Shown: positions 1-7,657 of the stretch, piece after piece
How the letters are laid out: the number at the start of each line of letters is the position of its first letter
Position numbering within the stretch: position 1 is the first letter of the stretch
DNA from: Sphingomonadales bacterium Ga0077531
GTDB taxonomy: Bacteria; Pseudomonadota; Alphaproteobacteria; Sphingomonadales; Sphingomonadaceae
Length of the DNA stretch: 64,000 nucleotides
Direction of reading: 5' to 3'
Assembly: GCA_001464915.1 (NCBI GenBank)
Contig: LNED01000038.1
Coordinates: 62,001 to 126,000 of the forward strand
The notes under the pieces: model-generated
Told to the model about the DNA's origin: nothing
The model's input: only the letters and a program-made list of their open reading frames with translations
Databases searched by the model: none
Made by a program: the position numbers and the translations under genes

Positions 1-38
1 CAGATAATTGCTTTGAATATCCTTTCAAGTCGCCACAT

Positions 39-53
39 TGGCACGCTTGCTGC
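39..53 (+). promoter_or_regulatory. Sigma-54 (RpoN) promoter of rtcBA
   Basis: The sequence TGGCACGcttgCTGC matches the sigma-54 consensus TGGCACG-N4-TTGC at all seven -24 positions and three of four -12 positions. The invariant GG (40-41) and GC (52-53) are separated by exactly 10 nt. Transcription would start near position 65. In Escherichia coli rtcBA is transcribed by sigma-54 RNA polymerase with the activator RtcR, so the site sits where it is expected. An rtcR gene would have to lie to the left, outside the window. Confidence 0.75.
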
Positions 54-60
54 CTTAGAT

Positions 61-94
61 GTCACGCCGGGTTGGTCGAACACCCGGCAGTGAC
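61..94 (+). other. Leader hairpin 1 upstream of rtcB
   Basis: GTCAC-GCCGGGT (61-72) pairs with ACCCGGC-A-GTGAC (82-94): 12 base pairs interrupted by one bulged A, with a 9-nt loop. It begins at about the predicted sigma-54 start site, so at least the inner stem should be in the rtcBA transcript. It could be an RNA element acted on by Rtc enzymes, an mRNA stabiliser, or a terminator of something further left. The function is not known. Confidence 0.55.
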
Positions 95-101
95 GAGGCC
101 C

Positions 102-129
102 GGGGTGGCTGGAATGGGCCAGCCACCCC
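102..129 (+). other. Leader hairpin 2 upstream of rtcB
   Basis: GGGGTGGCTGG (102-112) pairs perfectly with CCAGCCACCCC (119-129) around a 6-nt loop, 14 nt before the Shine-Dalgarno AAAGGA at 144-149. There is no T-run after it, which argues against an intrinsic terminator. Together with hairpin 1 it gives the rtcBA leader two strong tandem stems. Confidence 0.55.
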
Positions 130-157
130 CAAGGGACACTCGCAAAGGATTATGATG

Positions 158-1384
158 ATGAGCACCAGCGGATACGAACTGCACGAAGTAGAAGGCGGAT
201 CGCCGATCAAAGCGTGGACGCGCGGCGTGCCCGTCGACGATAAGGCGCGCGCTCAGCTCGCCCGCGCGGCGCAGATGCCGTTCATCTTCAAGCATGTCGC
301 GGCGATGCCTGACGTCCACGTTGGGATCGGTGCGACAGTAGGCTCAGTCATCCCGACCAAGGGCGCGGTGATACCGGCGGCGGTTGGCGTCGATATCGGC
401 TGCGGCATGATGGCGGCGCGCACTTCGCTGATGGCGAGCGACCTGCCCGACAACCTTGAAGGCGTGCGCTCGGCGATCGAGCGTGCCGTCCCGCATGGTC
501 GTTCCTCAGGACGCGGTGGGCGCGACAAGGGCGCCTGGGGCGATCCGCCGTCCGAAGTGATCGAAGGCTGGACCACGTTGGTTCGGCGTTTCGACCAGAT
601 CGTGGCAAAATACCCGCGGCTCGAACGCACCAACCACCTCGTGCATCTTGGCACGCTCGGCACTGGCAACCACTTTATCGAATTGTGCCTTGATGAGGCG
701 CAGCGGGTGTGGGTGATGCTTCATTCGGGCAGCCGCGGGGTGGGCAACGCGATCGGCACGTTCTTCATTGAACTGGCCAAGCAGGACATGCGCAAGTGGC
801 ACATCAACCTGCCCGATCAGGATCTCGCCTACTTCCCCGAAGGCACGGATCACTTCGATGATTATGTCGAGGCGGTCGAATGGGCGCAAGACTTTGCGCG
901 ATTGAACCGCCAGGTGATGATGACCCATGTCATCGCCGCTCTGCGCGGCCAGATCGCCAAACCGTTCGAGGCGCAATGCGAAGCGGTGAACTGCCACCAC
1001 AATTATGTGACGCGCGAAAACCACTTCGGCGAGAATGTGCTCGTCACCCGCAAGGGTGCGGTGCGCGCGGCCAAGGGCGTGATGGGGATCATTCCCGGTT
1101 CGATGGGAGCGAAGAGCTTCATCGTGCGCGGGCTGGGCAACCCCGATAGCTTCGACAGCTGCAGCCACGGGGCGGGTCGCATCATGTCGCGCACCGAAGC
1201 CAAGAAGCTGGTCACGCTCGACGAGCACATCGCCGACACGGCGGGTGTTGCCTGCCGCAAGGACGAAGGTGTGATCGACGAGACCCCGAAGGCCTACAAG
1301 CCGATCGAGAAAGTGATGGCCGCGCAGGCCGATCTGGTCGAGATCGTGCACACGTTGAAGCAGGTGGTGTGCGTGAAGGGTTAG
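158..1384 (+). CDS. rtcB: RNA-splicing ligase RtcB
   Basis: RtcB joins RNA 2',3'-cyclic-phosphate or 3'-phosphate ends to 5'-OH ends using GTP and Mn2+, and acts in RNA repair in the cytoplasm. The metal and guanylate-binding motifs VGVDIGCGM, GTGNHFIE, LHSGSRGVGN, NCHHNYV and SHGAGR are all present. The ORF track starts at 59 but the family-like sequence begins at MSTSGYELHEVEGG. Of three consecutive ATGs (152, 155, 158) the third is 8 nt from the Shine-Dalgarno AAAGGA and gives 408 residues, the length of the E. coli enzyme. It forms an operon with rtcA 41 nt downstream under the sigma-54 promoter. No lesion is seen. Confidence 0.95.
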   Translation: MSTSGYELHEVEGGSPIKAWTRGVPVDDKARAQLARAAQMPFIFKHVAAMPDVHVGIGATVGSVIPTKGAVIPAAVGVDIGCGMMAARTSLMASDLPDNLEGVRSAIERAVPHGRSSGRGGRDKGAWGDPPSEVIEGWTTLVRRFDQIVAKYPRLERTNHLVHLGTLGTGNHFIELCLDEAQRVWVMLHSGSRGVGNAIGTFFIELAKQDMRKWHINLPDQDLAYFPEGTDHFDDYVEAVEWAQDFARLNRQVMMTHVIAALRGQIAKPFEAQCEAVNCHHNYVTRENHFGENVLVTRKGAVRAAKGVMGIIPGSMGAKSFIVRGLGNPDSFDSCSHGAGRIMSRTEAKKLVTLDEHIADTAGVACRKDEGVIDETPKAYKPIEKVMAAQADLVEIVHTLKQVVCVKG

Positions 1385-1425
1385 CGCCCTTCACGCCGCC
1401 ATTTGGACAAAAGAGAAGAACCGAT

Positions 1426-2442
1426 ATGATAACCATCGACGGCTCCGAAGGCGAAGGCGGCGGACAGGTGCTGCGCTATGCTTGCGCGCTTTCGCTCCTA
1501 ACCGGCGAGCCTTTCACGATCGAGAAAATCCGTGCCGGGCGCGATCAGCCAGGGCTGATGCGTCAGCACCTGACCGCGATCGAGGCCGCCTGCGTGGTCG
1601 GCGGGGCCGAGTGTGAGGGGCTGGAGCTCGGCTCCAACCGCATCGCGTTCCGCCCGGGCCGGGTGCAGCCGGGCGATTACCGCTTCGCCGTCGGCACGGC
1701 GGGATCGACCGCGCTCGTCCTCCAGACGCTGCTGGTGCCGCTGGCGCTTGCCGATGCGCCTTCGCGCCTAGTGATCGAAGGCGGCACCCATGCTTCAATG
1801 GCGCCGCCGTTTGATTTCGTGGCGCGCTGTTTCCTTCCCGTTTTCGAGCGGATGGGGCCCCGTGTCACCGCGACCATCAAGCGCCACGGCTTCTTCCCGC
1901 GGGGCGGCGGCCGGATCGAGATCGGGATCGAACCTGCGCCGCTGCGCCGGATCGAGTGCCTCGAGCGCGGCGATCAGGTCTCGCGCGGCGGAACGGTTCT
2001 GTTCGCCTCGCTCGATGGGGACATCGCGCGCCGCATCCGCAAGGCGGCGTTGAAGAACCTGCCAGGCTGGACAGAGGACGACATTGTCCTACGTGAACTG
2101 CCCGCCGATCAGGGGCCGGGCGTGGCGCTGCTGCTGGAGGCCGGGTTCAATCATGTTACCGAGGTCGTTTCTGGCTTCGGCAAGCTCGGCCTGTCCGCCG
2201 AAAAGATTGGCGCGACGGCGGGCAAGCGGATGGCGGGTTATGAGGCGTCAAGCGCCTTCGCCGGCCCATACCTTCAGGACCAATTGCTTCTACCGATGGC
2301 GATCGCCGGCGGTGGTGCGTTCACAAGCGTCAAGATAAGCGAGCACACGCGCACTGCGGCGAGGCTGATCCAGAAGTTTACAGATCGGGCCACACGATTC
2401 GGAGAAGATGAGCAGGGGCGGCAGCTGGTTGAGGTCGGGTAA
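1426..2442 (+). CDS. rtcA: RNA 3'-terminal phosphate cyclase RtcA
   Basis: RtcA converts RNA 3'-phosphate ends to 2',3'-cyclic phosphates with ATP, via an adenylated histidine, and so makes substrates for RtcB. Diagnostic motifs are the N-terminal GSEGEGGGQVLR and the C-terminal SEHTRTAARLIQKF, which carries the adenylated His. The start MITIDGSEG follows the purine-rich AAAAGAGAAGAA and gives 338 residues, the same as E. coli RtcA. The track's start at 1369 lies inside the end of rtcB and is not supported. It is second gene of rtcBA and should share the sigma-54 control. Confidence 0.95.
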   Translation: MITIDGSEGEGGGQVLRYACALSLLTGEPFTIEKIRAGRDQPGLMRQHLTAIEAACVVGGAECEGLELGSNRIAFRPGRVQPGDYRFAVGTAGSTALVLQTLLVPLALADAPSRLVIEGGTHASMAPPFDFVARCFLPVFERMGPRVTATIKRHGFFPRGGGRIEIGIEPAPLRRIECLERGDQVSRGGTVLFASLDGDIARRIRKAALKNLPGWTEDDIVLRELPADQGPGVALLLEAGFNHVTEVVSGFGKLGLSAEKIGATAGKRMAGYEASSAFAGPYLQDQLLLPMAIAGGGAFTSVKISEHTRTAARLIQKFTDRATRFGEDEQGRQLVEVG

Positions 2443-2452
2443 CCACCCAAAA

Positions 2453-3420
2453 TCAGCCATCCATGGCATCATGAGCGCTTCCCGAAACGGGCTGGGCAGA
2501 TCCACCCGTTTCGTCACCAAGAATTGCCATCCAACGAGCGACACAATTACGGACAAGTCCCGCTCCGATCGACGAAATGCCAGCGTGTTCCCAGACATTG
2601 GTGCGGTAGCCCCCGCTGTCGCCCAGCCCGAAGGTGATTGTGTGCGGCGCAGTGCCATGTTTGAACACGAAGATCAGCTCGTGCTTAGAGCGATAGAATG
2701 TGCCCCTGCCACCATTGGTCTTGTTCCAGGCCACGACGTTCTTGAGCTCCGTGGAGGCATGACGTTCTGCCGTCATGAACTCGCCCATGTGACGCCAGTC
2801 CATGCAGACGAAGGCAATCGCGCCGTCGCGCATCACGGAGGCCGCATTGCCAAGAGTGTCGCAGAGGAACCGCGTGAACTCATCCTCGCTCATCTCGCCG
2901 CTGGCGAAGGCGAACTCGCGATGCTTCACGGAACCGAGCCCGCAGACATTGCCATCAATGCGGACGTTGTAGGGTGGGTCAGTGAACACAAGGTCGGCCT
3001 TGCGGCCATGCATGAGCCTGGCGAAGTCAGCCGGTTCGCGAGCGTCGCAGCACAGCAGGTAATGCTCTCCTAGTTTCCAAAGGTCGCCGCGTTGGGTGAC
3101 GACGGCGTCGGAACGCTCAGGCAATGCATCTTCGGGCGCATCGCGCGTATCGGGGCTGGCCTCCCTTGCCTCGTCAGCACCAGATCAATCTCCGCCCGAC
3201 TGAACCCGATTAGGTCCAAGTCAAAGTCGATATTGATCAAATCCCGGAGCCCCTGCGCGGGCAGGTCCGGATCCCAATCTGCATTGAGCGCGAGCTTGTT
3301 GTCCGCCAGCATGTAGGCCCGGCGCTCTGCGGGCGACAGATGCGACAGGGTGAGCGTTGGCACATGCTTGAGGCCAAGCAGTTTCGCCGCCTCGCCCCGG
3401 ACACATGTCCGTGGGTCAAT
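2453..3420 (-). pseudogene. Decayed ParB-domain/DNA adenine methyltransferase (phage type)
   Basis: Read leftward, the first part (below about 3,420) encodes the end of a ParB-like module (EAAKLLGLKHVPTLTLSHLS, then DNKLALNADWD and IGFSRAEIDLVL). The methylase follows in another frame: PERSDAVV, VFTDPPYNV (the DPPY catalytic motif), SVKHREFAFASGEMS, YRSKHELIFVFK. Restoring one base pair near 3,175 would join the frames as LVLDEAREASPDT. Near the 3' end YRTNVWEHAG...GAG runs straight into CVARWMAIL, so the usual HPTVKP and FGGSGTT (AdoMet-binding) segment of roughly 50 residues is gone. The upstream ParB core GHGR is also unrecognisable. An inactive remnant is the best reading. Intact relatives are typically just over 400 residues and occur in prophages. 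Confidence 0.8.
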
Positions 3421-3614
3421 GTATAGATAGCTGCGAGAGGGGATGAATTTCGGTCGAAACTCCCGAACGCAAGCGACGGACCGCTCTGCCTTACGCGGAA
3501 ATTCCCTCCTGATTTCAGACTTATGTGCACCCCATCTGTGTGGGCCTGCAATGAGAGGCGATTCTGGCGCGCAATGAATTGCTCCCTTCGGACAGGGGGC
3601 GGCGCGGATTTGCG
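3421..3614. other. Intergenic stretch without a recognisable gene
   Basis: On the minus strand an open frame without an ATG continues upstream from the methylase remnant (REFPRKAERSV, REFRPKFIPSRS), but it matches nothing I recognise. The stretch probably contains the lost N-terminal part of the pseudogene and junction sequence. I see no tRNA, attachment site or repeat here. Confidence 0.4.
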
Positions 3615-4469
3615 CTAATCACTCAACCAGTCAGCTGTGATGGCGCCCTTATGACCTTCGGGTGCCAGCTCAGCGCGCAAGGCCTCCAACAAGGGCGTCA
3701 GCCCTTGGGTGAAGGCGTATGGCGGGTTGACGATGAAAAGGCCCGCGCCATTATAGATTCCGGGCTGATCGGCATCATACAGCCAATGCTCCACGCTCAT
3801 CAATTTCGGGATGCCGAGACTGCGTAGCTTGTCCTTCCAACGCAGATGCGCCGCGCGGTCTTTCAGCGGATACCAGATCACCGTCACTCCGTGCGCCCAT
3901 TTGCGCATGGCGGCGGCGAGGGTGGCCGTGATCCGGGCGCGTTCGTCCGTCTGCTCGTAGGGCGGGTCGACCACCACCACGCCGCGCGGTGTTCGGGTTG
4001 GCAGCATCGCCAGCCATAGCTCGTAGGCGTCACGCTCATGCACGGCAGCGGGTATGCCGCGCATCGCGCCGCGCAAGGCGTAGGCGTCCTCGGGGTGCTT
4101 TTCGTTGAGGATCAGGACATCCTGCGGGCGCAATAGCTGCGCCAGAATGCGTGGGCTTCCGGGGTAGAGGCGCGGCCCAAACCCACCATCCGCCCCGCCA
4201 TCCACCCCGACATTCACGGCGCTTACAGCGGCGCGATAGTCGTCCAGCAGCGGGTTCGAATCGGTATAGGCCCGCAGCACGCCCTGCGCGGCCTCACCGG
4301 TGCGCCCGGCTTCCTCGCCGTGAAGGTCGTATAGCCCGCAGCCGGCATGGGTATCGATCAGCGTCAGCGGGCTCTCTTTGAGCTGCAAGGCGCGGATGAG
4401 GGCAATCAGCAGGCAATGCTTCACAACATCGGCGCTGTTGCCAGCATGGAAGGAGTGGCGATAATTCAT
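3615..4469 (-). CDS. rlmJ: 23S rRNA (adenine2030-N6)-methyltransferase RlmJ
   Basis: RlmJ methylates N6 of A2030 in 23S rRNA with AdoMet. The protein starts MNYRHSFHAGNSADVVKH, the typical RlmJ N-terminus, and carries the catalytic VVVDPPYEQ motif near the middle. The length of 284 residues fits the family (about 280). The ORF track runs to 4865, but the extra N-terminal residues overlap the divergent SDR promoter and are unlike RlmJ, so I use the ATG at 4469. It is a single leftward gene, divergent from the SDR operon. It has no obvious link to the catabolic genes and probably belongs to the chromosomal backbone. Confidence 0.92.
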   Translation of the reverse strand: MNYRHSFHAGNSADVVKHCLLIALIRALQLKESPLTLIDTHAGCGLYDLHGEEAGRTGEAAQGVLRAYTDSNPLLDDYRAAVSAVNVGVDGGADGGFGPRLYPGSPRILAQLLRPQDVLILNEKHPEDAYALRGAMRGIPAAVHERDAYELWLAMLPTRTPRGVVVVDPPYEQTDERARITATLAAAMRKWAHGVTVIWYPLKDRAAHLRWKDKLRSLGIPKLMSVEHWLYDADQPGIYNGAGLFIVNPPYAFTQGLTPLLEALRAELAPEGHKGAITADWLSD

Positions 4470-4573
4470 TGGGATCCAAAATTCTGACAATGGGCATTTA
4501 AACGATCTGCCAGCCTCACCTAGGCAAAGATTGCTGCTATGTCTCCAGCCCCATGCGGACGCTGGACAGGCTG

Positions 4574-4620
4574 CCCCATCCCCCCGCCCCCACAAAATTG
4601 ACGATACGCCCCGCCCCCCC
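4574..4620 (-). other. C-rich/G-rich tract in the rlmJ-SDR divergent region
   Basis: The plus strand has C runs of 4, 6, 5, 4 and 7 at 4574-4577, 4580-4585, 4587-4591, 4609-4612 and 4614-4620. The minus strand is correspondingly G-rich, close to but not exactly a canonical four-tract quadruplex motif. It lies about 50 nt before the start of the SDR-E1 operon. The role is unknown. Confidence 0.4.
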
Positions 4621-4668
4621 ACTCGGCTATCCCTGCAAGCTACAACCGCGACCAGGGAGAGGTGCGCT

Positions 4669-5433
4669 ATGGATCTGGGACTCAAGGGCAAGAAAGTCAT
4701 CATGAACGGCGGGGCGCATGGCCTTGGCCTGGCATCGCTTAAACTGTTCGCGGCTGAGGGCGCGGATGTGGCGTTTTTCTCGCGCAAGGAAGACAAGATC
4801 GCCGCCGCCGTCGCCGAAATCGACGCGGCCGGGCCGGGCAAGGTGTTTGCCGAAGTGTTCGACATGGCGACCGGAACCGATGCCTATCAGGCGTGGCTTG
4901 AGAAAGCCGCTAAAGAACTCGGCGGGTGCGATATCTTCGTCCACACCGCCAGCGCTTCGGGCACCGGCGGGGCGGGGGATTGGCAGGCGTGTTTGGATAT
5001 GGACATCAAGGGCGCGGCCTATGCGGTCGAGACGCTCACGCCTTACCTCGAAGCGTCGGGCACCGGGTCGATCGTGATGCTCTCATCCACCGCCGCGCTC
5101 GAAACCTTCATCGCGCCCAACCCGTTCAACGCGCTGAAAGCCGCGCTGATCACCTATGCCTCGCAGCTGAGCCAAGCCTATGCGTCGAAGGGCATCCGGG
5201 TGAACACGGTCAGCCCCGGTGCGATCTATTACAAGGGCGGCAACTGGGAGATCATCGAGGAGCACATGAAGCCGCTCTATGATGGCACGCTGGCCAAGAT
5301 GCCGATGGGCCGGTTCGGCAACCCCGAGGAAGTGGCCAACGCCATCGTCTTCGTCGCGAGCCCGGCGGTGCCGTATATGACCGGATCCAACATCGTGGTC
5401 GATGGCGGCTTCACCCAGCGCGTCCAGTTCTAA
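4669..5433 (+). CDS. SDR-family protein with Phe in place of catalytic Tyr
   Basis: This 254-residue Rossmann protein has the cofactor motif NGGAHGLGLAS near residue 13 and a classical SDR C-terminus (GSNIVVDGGF). It opens the rightward operon with the E1alpha/E1beta dehydrogenase genes, 28 nt apart. The expected Ser-x12-Tyr-x3-Lys signature reads Ser140...Phe153-Asn-Ala-Leu-Lys157, and the codon is clearly TTC. A classical ketone reductase needs that Tyr, so activity may be altered, use another residue, or be absent. The NNAG motif is also changed (HTASASG). The start is ATG 4669 behind AGGGAGAGG; the track's longer form has no support. The substrate is unknown. Confidence 0.85.
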   Translation: MDLGLKGKKVIMNGGAHGLGLASLKLFAAEGADVAFFSRKEDKIAAAVAEIDAAGPGKVFAEVFDMATGTDAYQAWLEKAAKELGGCDIFVHTASASGTGGAGDWQACLDMDIKGAAYAVETLTPYLEASGTGSIVMLSSTAALETFIAPNPFNALKAALITYASQLSQAYASKGIRVNTVSPGAIYYKGGNWEIIEEHMKPLYDGTLAKMPMGRFGNPEEVANAIVFVASPAVPYMTGSNIVVDGGFTQRVQF

Positions 5434-5461
5434 ACCTCGCATACCTCTAAAGGTGACAAAC

Positions 5462-6430
5462 ATGGCTCAGATCGACCGCGACAAGCTGCTCGACATCTAC
5501 ACCCGCACGATGAAGGTGAACCGCACCGACGAAAAATTCCGCGAGCTGCTGATGGGCGGCAAGGTGGCGGTAATGTATTACTGCGTGCGCGGGCAGGAGC
5601 TGGTCTCGGCTGCGGCGATGGCGGCGCTGGAGCAGGACGATTACGTCGTCTGCACCTATCGCGGGCAGGGCGAACAGACCGCCAAGGGCATCCCGATGGA
5701 AAAGTGGTGGGGCGAATGCCTCGGCAAGGCGACCGGCACCTGCAAGGGTAAGGGCGGCACCATGCACATCACCGATCCCGAGACGGGAATCATGGTAACC
5801 ACCGGGGTGGTCGGCAGCGGCCTGCCGATTGCCAACGGGCTCGCGATGGCGAGCCAGAACAACGGCGATGGGCGCGTTACGGTGGTCAGCTTTGGTGACG
5901 GCGCGGCCAATATCGGCGGCTTTCACGAAGCGATGAACATGGCCCAGCTGTACAAGCTGCCGGTGATTTTCCTGTGCCAGAACAACCGTTACGGCGAGCA
6001 CACCGCCTATGCCGATCACACCGACAGCCGCAATATCGCCAGCCGCGCCGAAGGGTACGGGATGAAGGGCGTAACGGTTGACGGCAATGACGTCCACCAG
6101 ATCTACCCCGCGATGGTCGAAGCCGTCGCGCGGGCGCGGGCAGGTGAAGGCCCGACGCTGGTCGAGGCGATGTGTTACCGCATGATGGGCCACTTCTTCG
6201 GCGCCGATTTCAGCTATATGCCGCCCGAACATATCGCCGAAATGAAGCGCGAAGACCCGCTGCCCAAACTGCGGCAGGTGATGCTCGACTACCAGTTCAC
6301 CGAAGAGGAACTGGACGCCATCGTGGCCGATATCAACGCGCAGATCGATGCCGCGGTCGACCACGCGCTCGCCGCGCCGCTGCCGGATACTGATGAAATC
6401 TACAAAGACGTGCTGGAGGAGACCGCCTGA
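5462..6430 (+). CDS. TPP-dependent 2-oxo acid/acetoin dehydrogenase E1, alpha subunit
   Basis: This is the alpha subunit of an alpha2beta2 E1 component, which decarboxylates or cleaves a 2-oxo acid or acetoin-like substrate on thiamine diphosphate and passes the acyl group to a lipoyl domain. The TPP/Mg motif GDGAANIGGFHEA (from residue 145) ends with QNN near 174, and KGKGGTMHI is the usual loop. The segment YRGQGEQTAKG lacks the histidines that pyruvate and acetoin E1alpha proteins often have there, which may mark a different substrate. ATG 5462 follows AAAGGTGA and gives 322 residues. It abuts the beta subunit by a one-base TGATG overlap. Confidence 0.88.
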   Translation: MAQIDRDKLLDIYTRTMKVNRTDEKFRELLMGGKVAVMYYCVRGQELVSAAAMAALEQDDYVVCTYRGQGEQTAKGIPMEKWWGECLGKATGTCKGKGGTMHITDPETGIMVTTGVVGSGLPIANGLAMASQNNGDGRVTVVSFGDGAANIGGFHEAMNMAQLYKLPVIFLCQNNRYGEHTAYADHTDSRNIASRAEGYGMKGVTVDGNDVHQIYPAMVEAVARARAGEGPTLVEAMCYRMMGHFFGADFSYMPPEHIAEMKREDPLPKLRQVMLDYQFTEEELDAIVADINAQIDAAVDHALAAPLPDTDEIYKDVLEETA

Positions 6431-7416
6431 TGGCCCAGATCACCATGACCCAGGCGCTGAACCTCGCAATCGACGAGGCGATGGCCGACGATCCGGGCGT
6501 GTTCTGCCTCGGCGAAGATGTCGCCGCCAAACAGGGCGGCGGGGTGTTCAAGATCACCTCGGGCCTGACCGAGAAATACGGGCCGAACCGCATCCGCGCG
6601 ACGCCGATTTCCGAAACCGCGATTATCGGCGCGGCGGTGGGCGCGGCGCTCGCCGGACAGCGCCCGATTGCCGAGATCATGCTGATGAACTTCGTCGGCG
6701 TGTGCATGGACCAAATCGTCAACCACGCGGCCAAGCTGCGATTCATGTCGGGCGGGCAGACCCCGTGCCCGATCGTGATCCGCACCACCACCGGCGTCGG
6801 CGTCGGGTTCGGCGGGCAGCATTCGGATATGCTCGAAGCGTGGTTCGCCCACGTTGCGGGCATTCACGTGGTCACCCCGTCGAACCCCGCCGACGCACGC
6901 GGGCTGATGCGGGCGAGCATCGATGCGAATGACCCAGTGATCTTCATCGAAAACATCCTGTGCTACGGCCTTAAAGCCGAAGATCCCGGCCCGGGCTACC
7001 GCGTGCCGCTCGGCAAGGCAGCGGTCGCGCGCGAAGGCACCGATATCAGCCTCATCACCTATGGCCGCACGGTGCTCGATGCGCTGGAGGTGGCCAATGA
7101 ACTCGCCAAGGAAGGCATTTCGGTTGAGGTGATCGACTTGCGCACCATCGCTCCGTACGATGAGGCAACCGTGCTGGCGTCGGTGCGCAAGACCGGCCGC
7201 GCCATCACCCTGCACGAAGCGGTGCGCCCGTTCGGCACTGGTGCGGAACTGGCTGCCAACATTCAGGAAAAGTGCTGGGACAACCTCAAAGGCCCGGTGC
7301 GGCGCATCGGCGGGACGTTCTCTGCCGTGCCGTTTGCCTCGCACCTTGAGCAGGCATGGATCCCGCAAAAGTCGGACATTGTCGCACAGATCAAAGCATC
7401 GGTAGGTAAGGTCTAG
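6430..7416 (+). CDS. TPP-dependent dehydrogenase E1, beta subunit
   Basis: The beta subunit pairs with the preceding alpha subunit. Its N-terminus MAQITMTQALNLAIDEAM, GEDVAAKQGGGVF and the central TPP-binding TPISETAIIGAAVGAAL are typical of PDH-E1beta/AcoB proteins, as is the C-terminal transketolase domain (SLITYG, EVIDLRTIAPYD). At 328 residues it is full length. The start overlaps the alpha stop by one base, so the two are translationally coupled, giving the 1:1 stoichiometry of E1 tetramers. A lipoyl-domain gene follows after one nucleotide. No E2 acyltransferase or E3 gene is in the window. Confidence 0.9.
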   Translation: MAQITMTQALNLAIDEAMADDPGVFCLGEDVAAKQGGGVFKITSGLTEKYGPNRIRATPISETAIIGAAVGAALAGQRPIAEIMLMNFVGVCMDQIVNHAAKLRFMSGGQTPCPIVIRTTTGVGVGFGGQHSDMLEAWFAHVAGIHVVTPSNPADARGLMRASIDANDPVIFIENILCYGLKAEDPGPGYRVPLGKAAVAREGTDISLITYGRTVLDALEVANELAKEGISVEVIDLRTIAPYDEATVLASVRKTGRAITLHEAVRPFGTGAELAANIQEKCWDNLKGPVRRIGGTFSAVPFASHLEQAWIPQKSDIVAQIKASVGKV

Positions 7417-7417
7417 A

Positions 7418-7651
7418 ATGGCATCCGAAATCCGCATCCCCAAGCTCGGCATGAGCGCTGTCGAAATGACCCTCGTCGAATGGATGTTCGGCGAGGGTGA
7501 GCGCGTCGAGAAGGGCGAGATCATCTACACCGTCGAAACCGACAAGAGCACCACCGAGATCGAAGCGCAGGCCAGCGGGATCATCCATCCCACCGGCGAG
7601 GAAGGCGCGGTCTACAAGGTCGGCGATCTGATCGGGACGATTGAGGAATGA
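7418..7651 (+). CDS. Free-standing lipoyl-domain carrier protein
   Basis: At 77 residues this protein is nothing but one biotinyl/lipoyl domain, with the lipoylation motif ETDKST and Lys43 as the modified residue. Full E2 proteins carry such a domain at the N-terminus followed by linkers and a catalytic core; here the gene stops after the domain with a normal TGA. It starts one nucleotide after the E1beta stop, so E1alpha, E1beta and carrier are co-translated. Likely role (inference): accepts the acyl or oxidised group from the E1 tetramer and hands it to an acyltransferase encoded elsewhere, or works as a swinging arm alone. Confidence 0.88.
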   Translation: MASEIRIPKLGMSAVEMTLVEWMFGEGERVEKGEIIYTVETDKSTTEIEAQASGIIHPTGEEGAVYKVGDLIGTIEE

Positions 7652-7657
7652 TGCGCT

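Noticed and set aside
2408-3073. 221-residue plus-strand ORF opposite the methylase remnant
   Set aside because: The minus strand carries recognisable methylase motifs; the plus-strand translation does not resemble anything.
3541-3614. Possible tRNA or attachment-site remnant beside the phage-type methylase
   Set aside because: No cloverleaf could be folded by eye, and no direct repeat bounding the remnant was found.
4475-4497. Possible further copy of the shared operator (CCAAAATTCTGACAATGG)
   Set aside because: Only the CCAAAA half agrees; spacing and right half differ from sites A-D and F.
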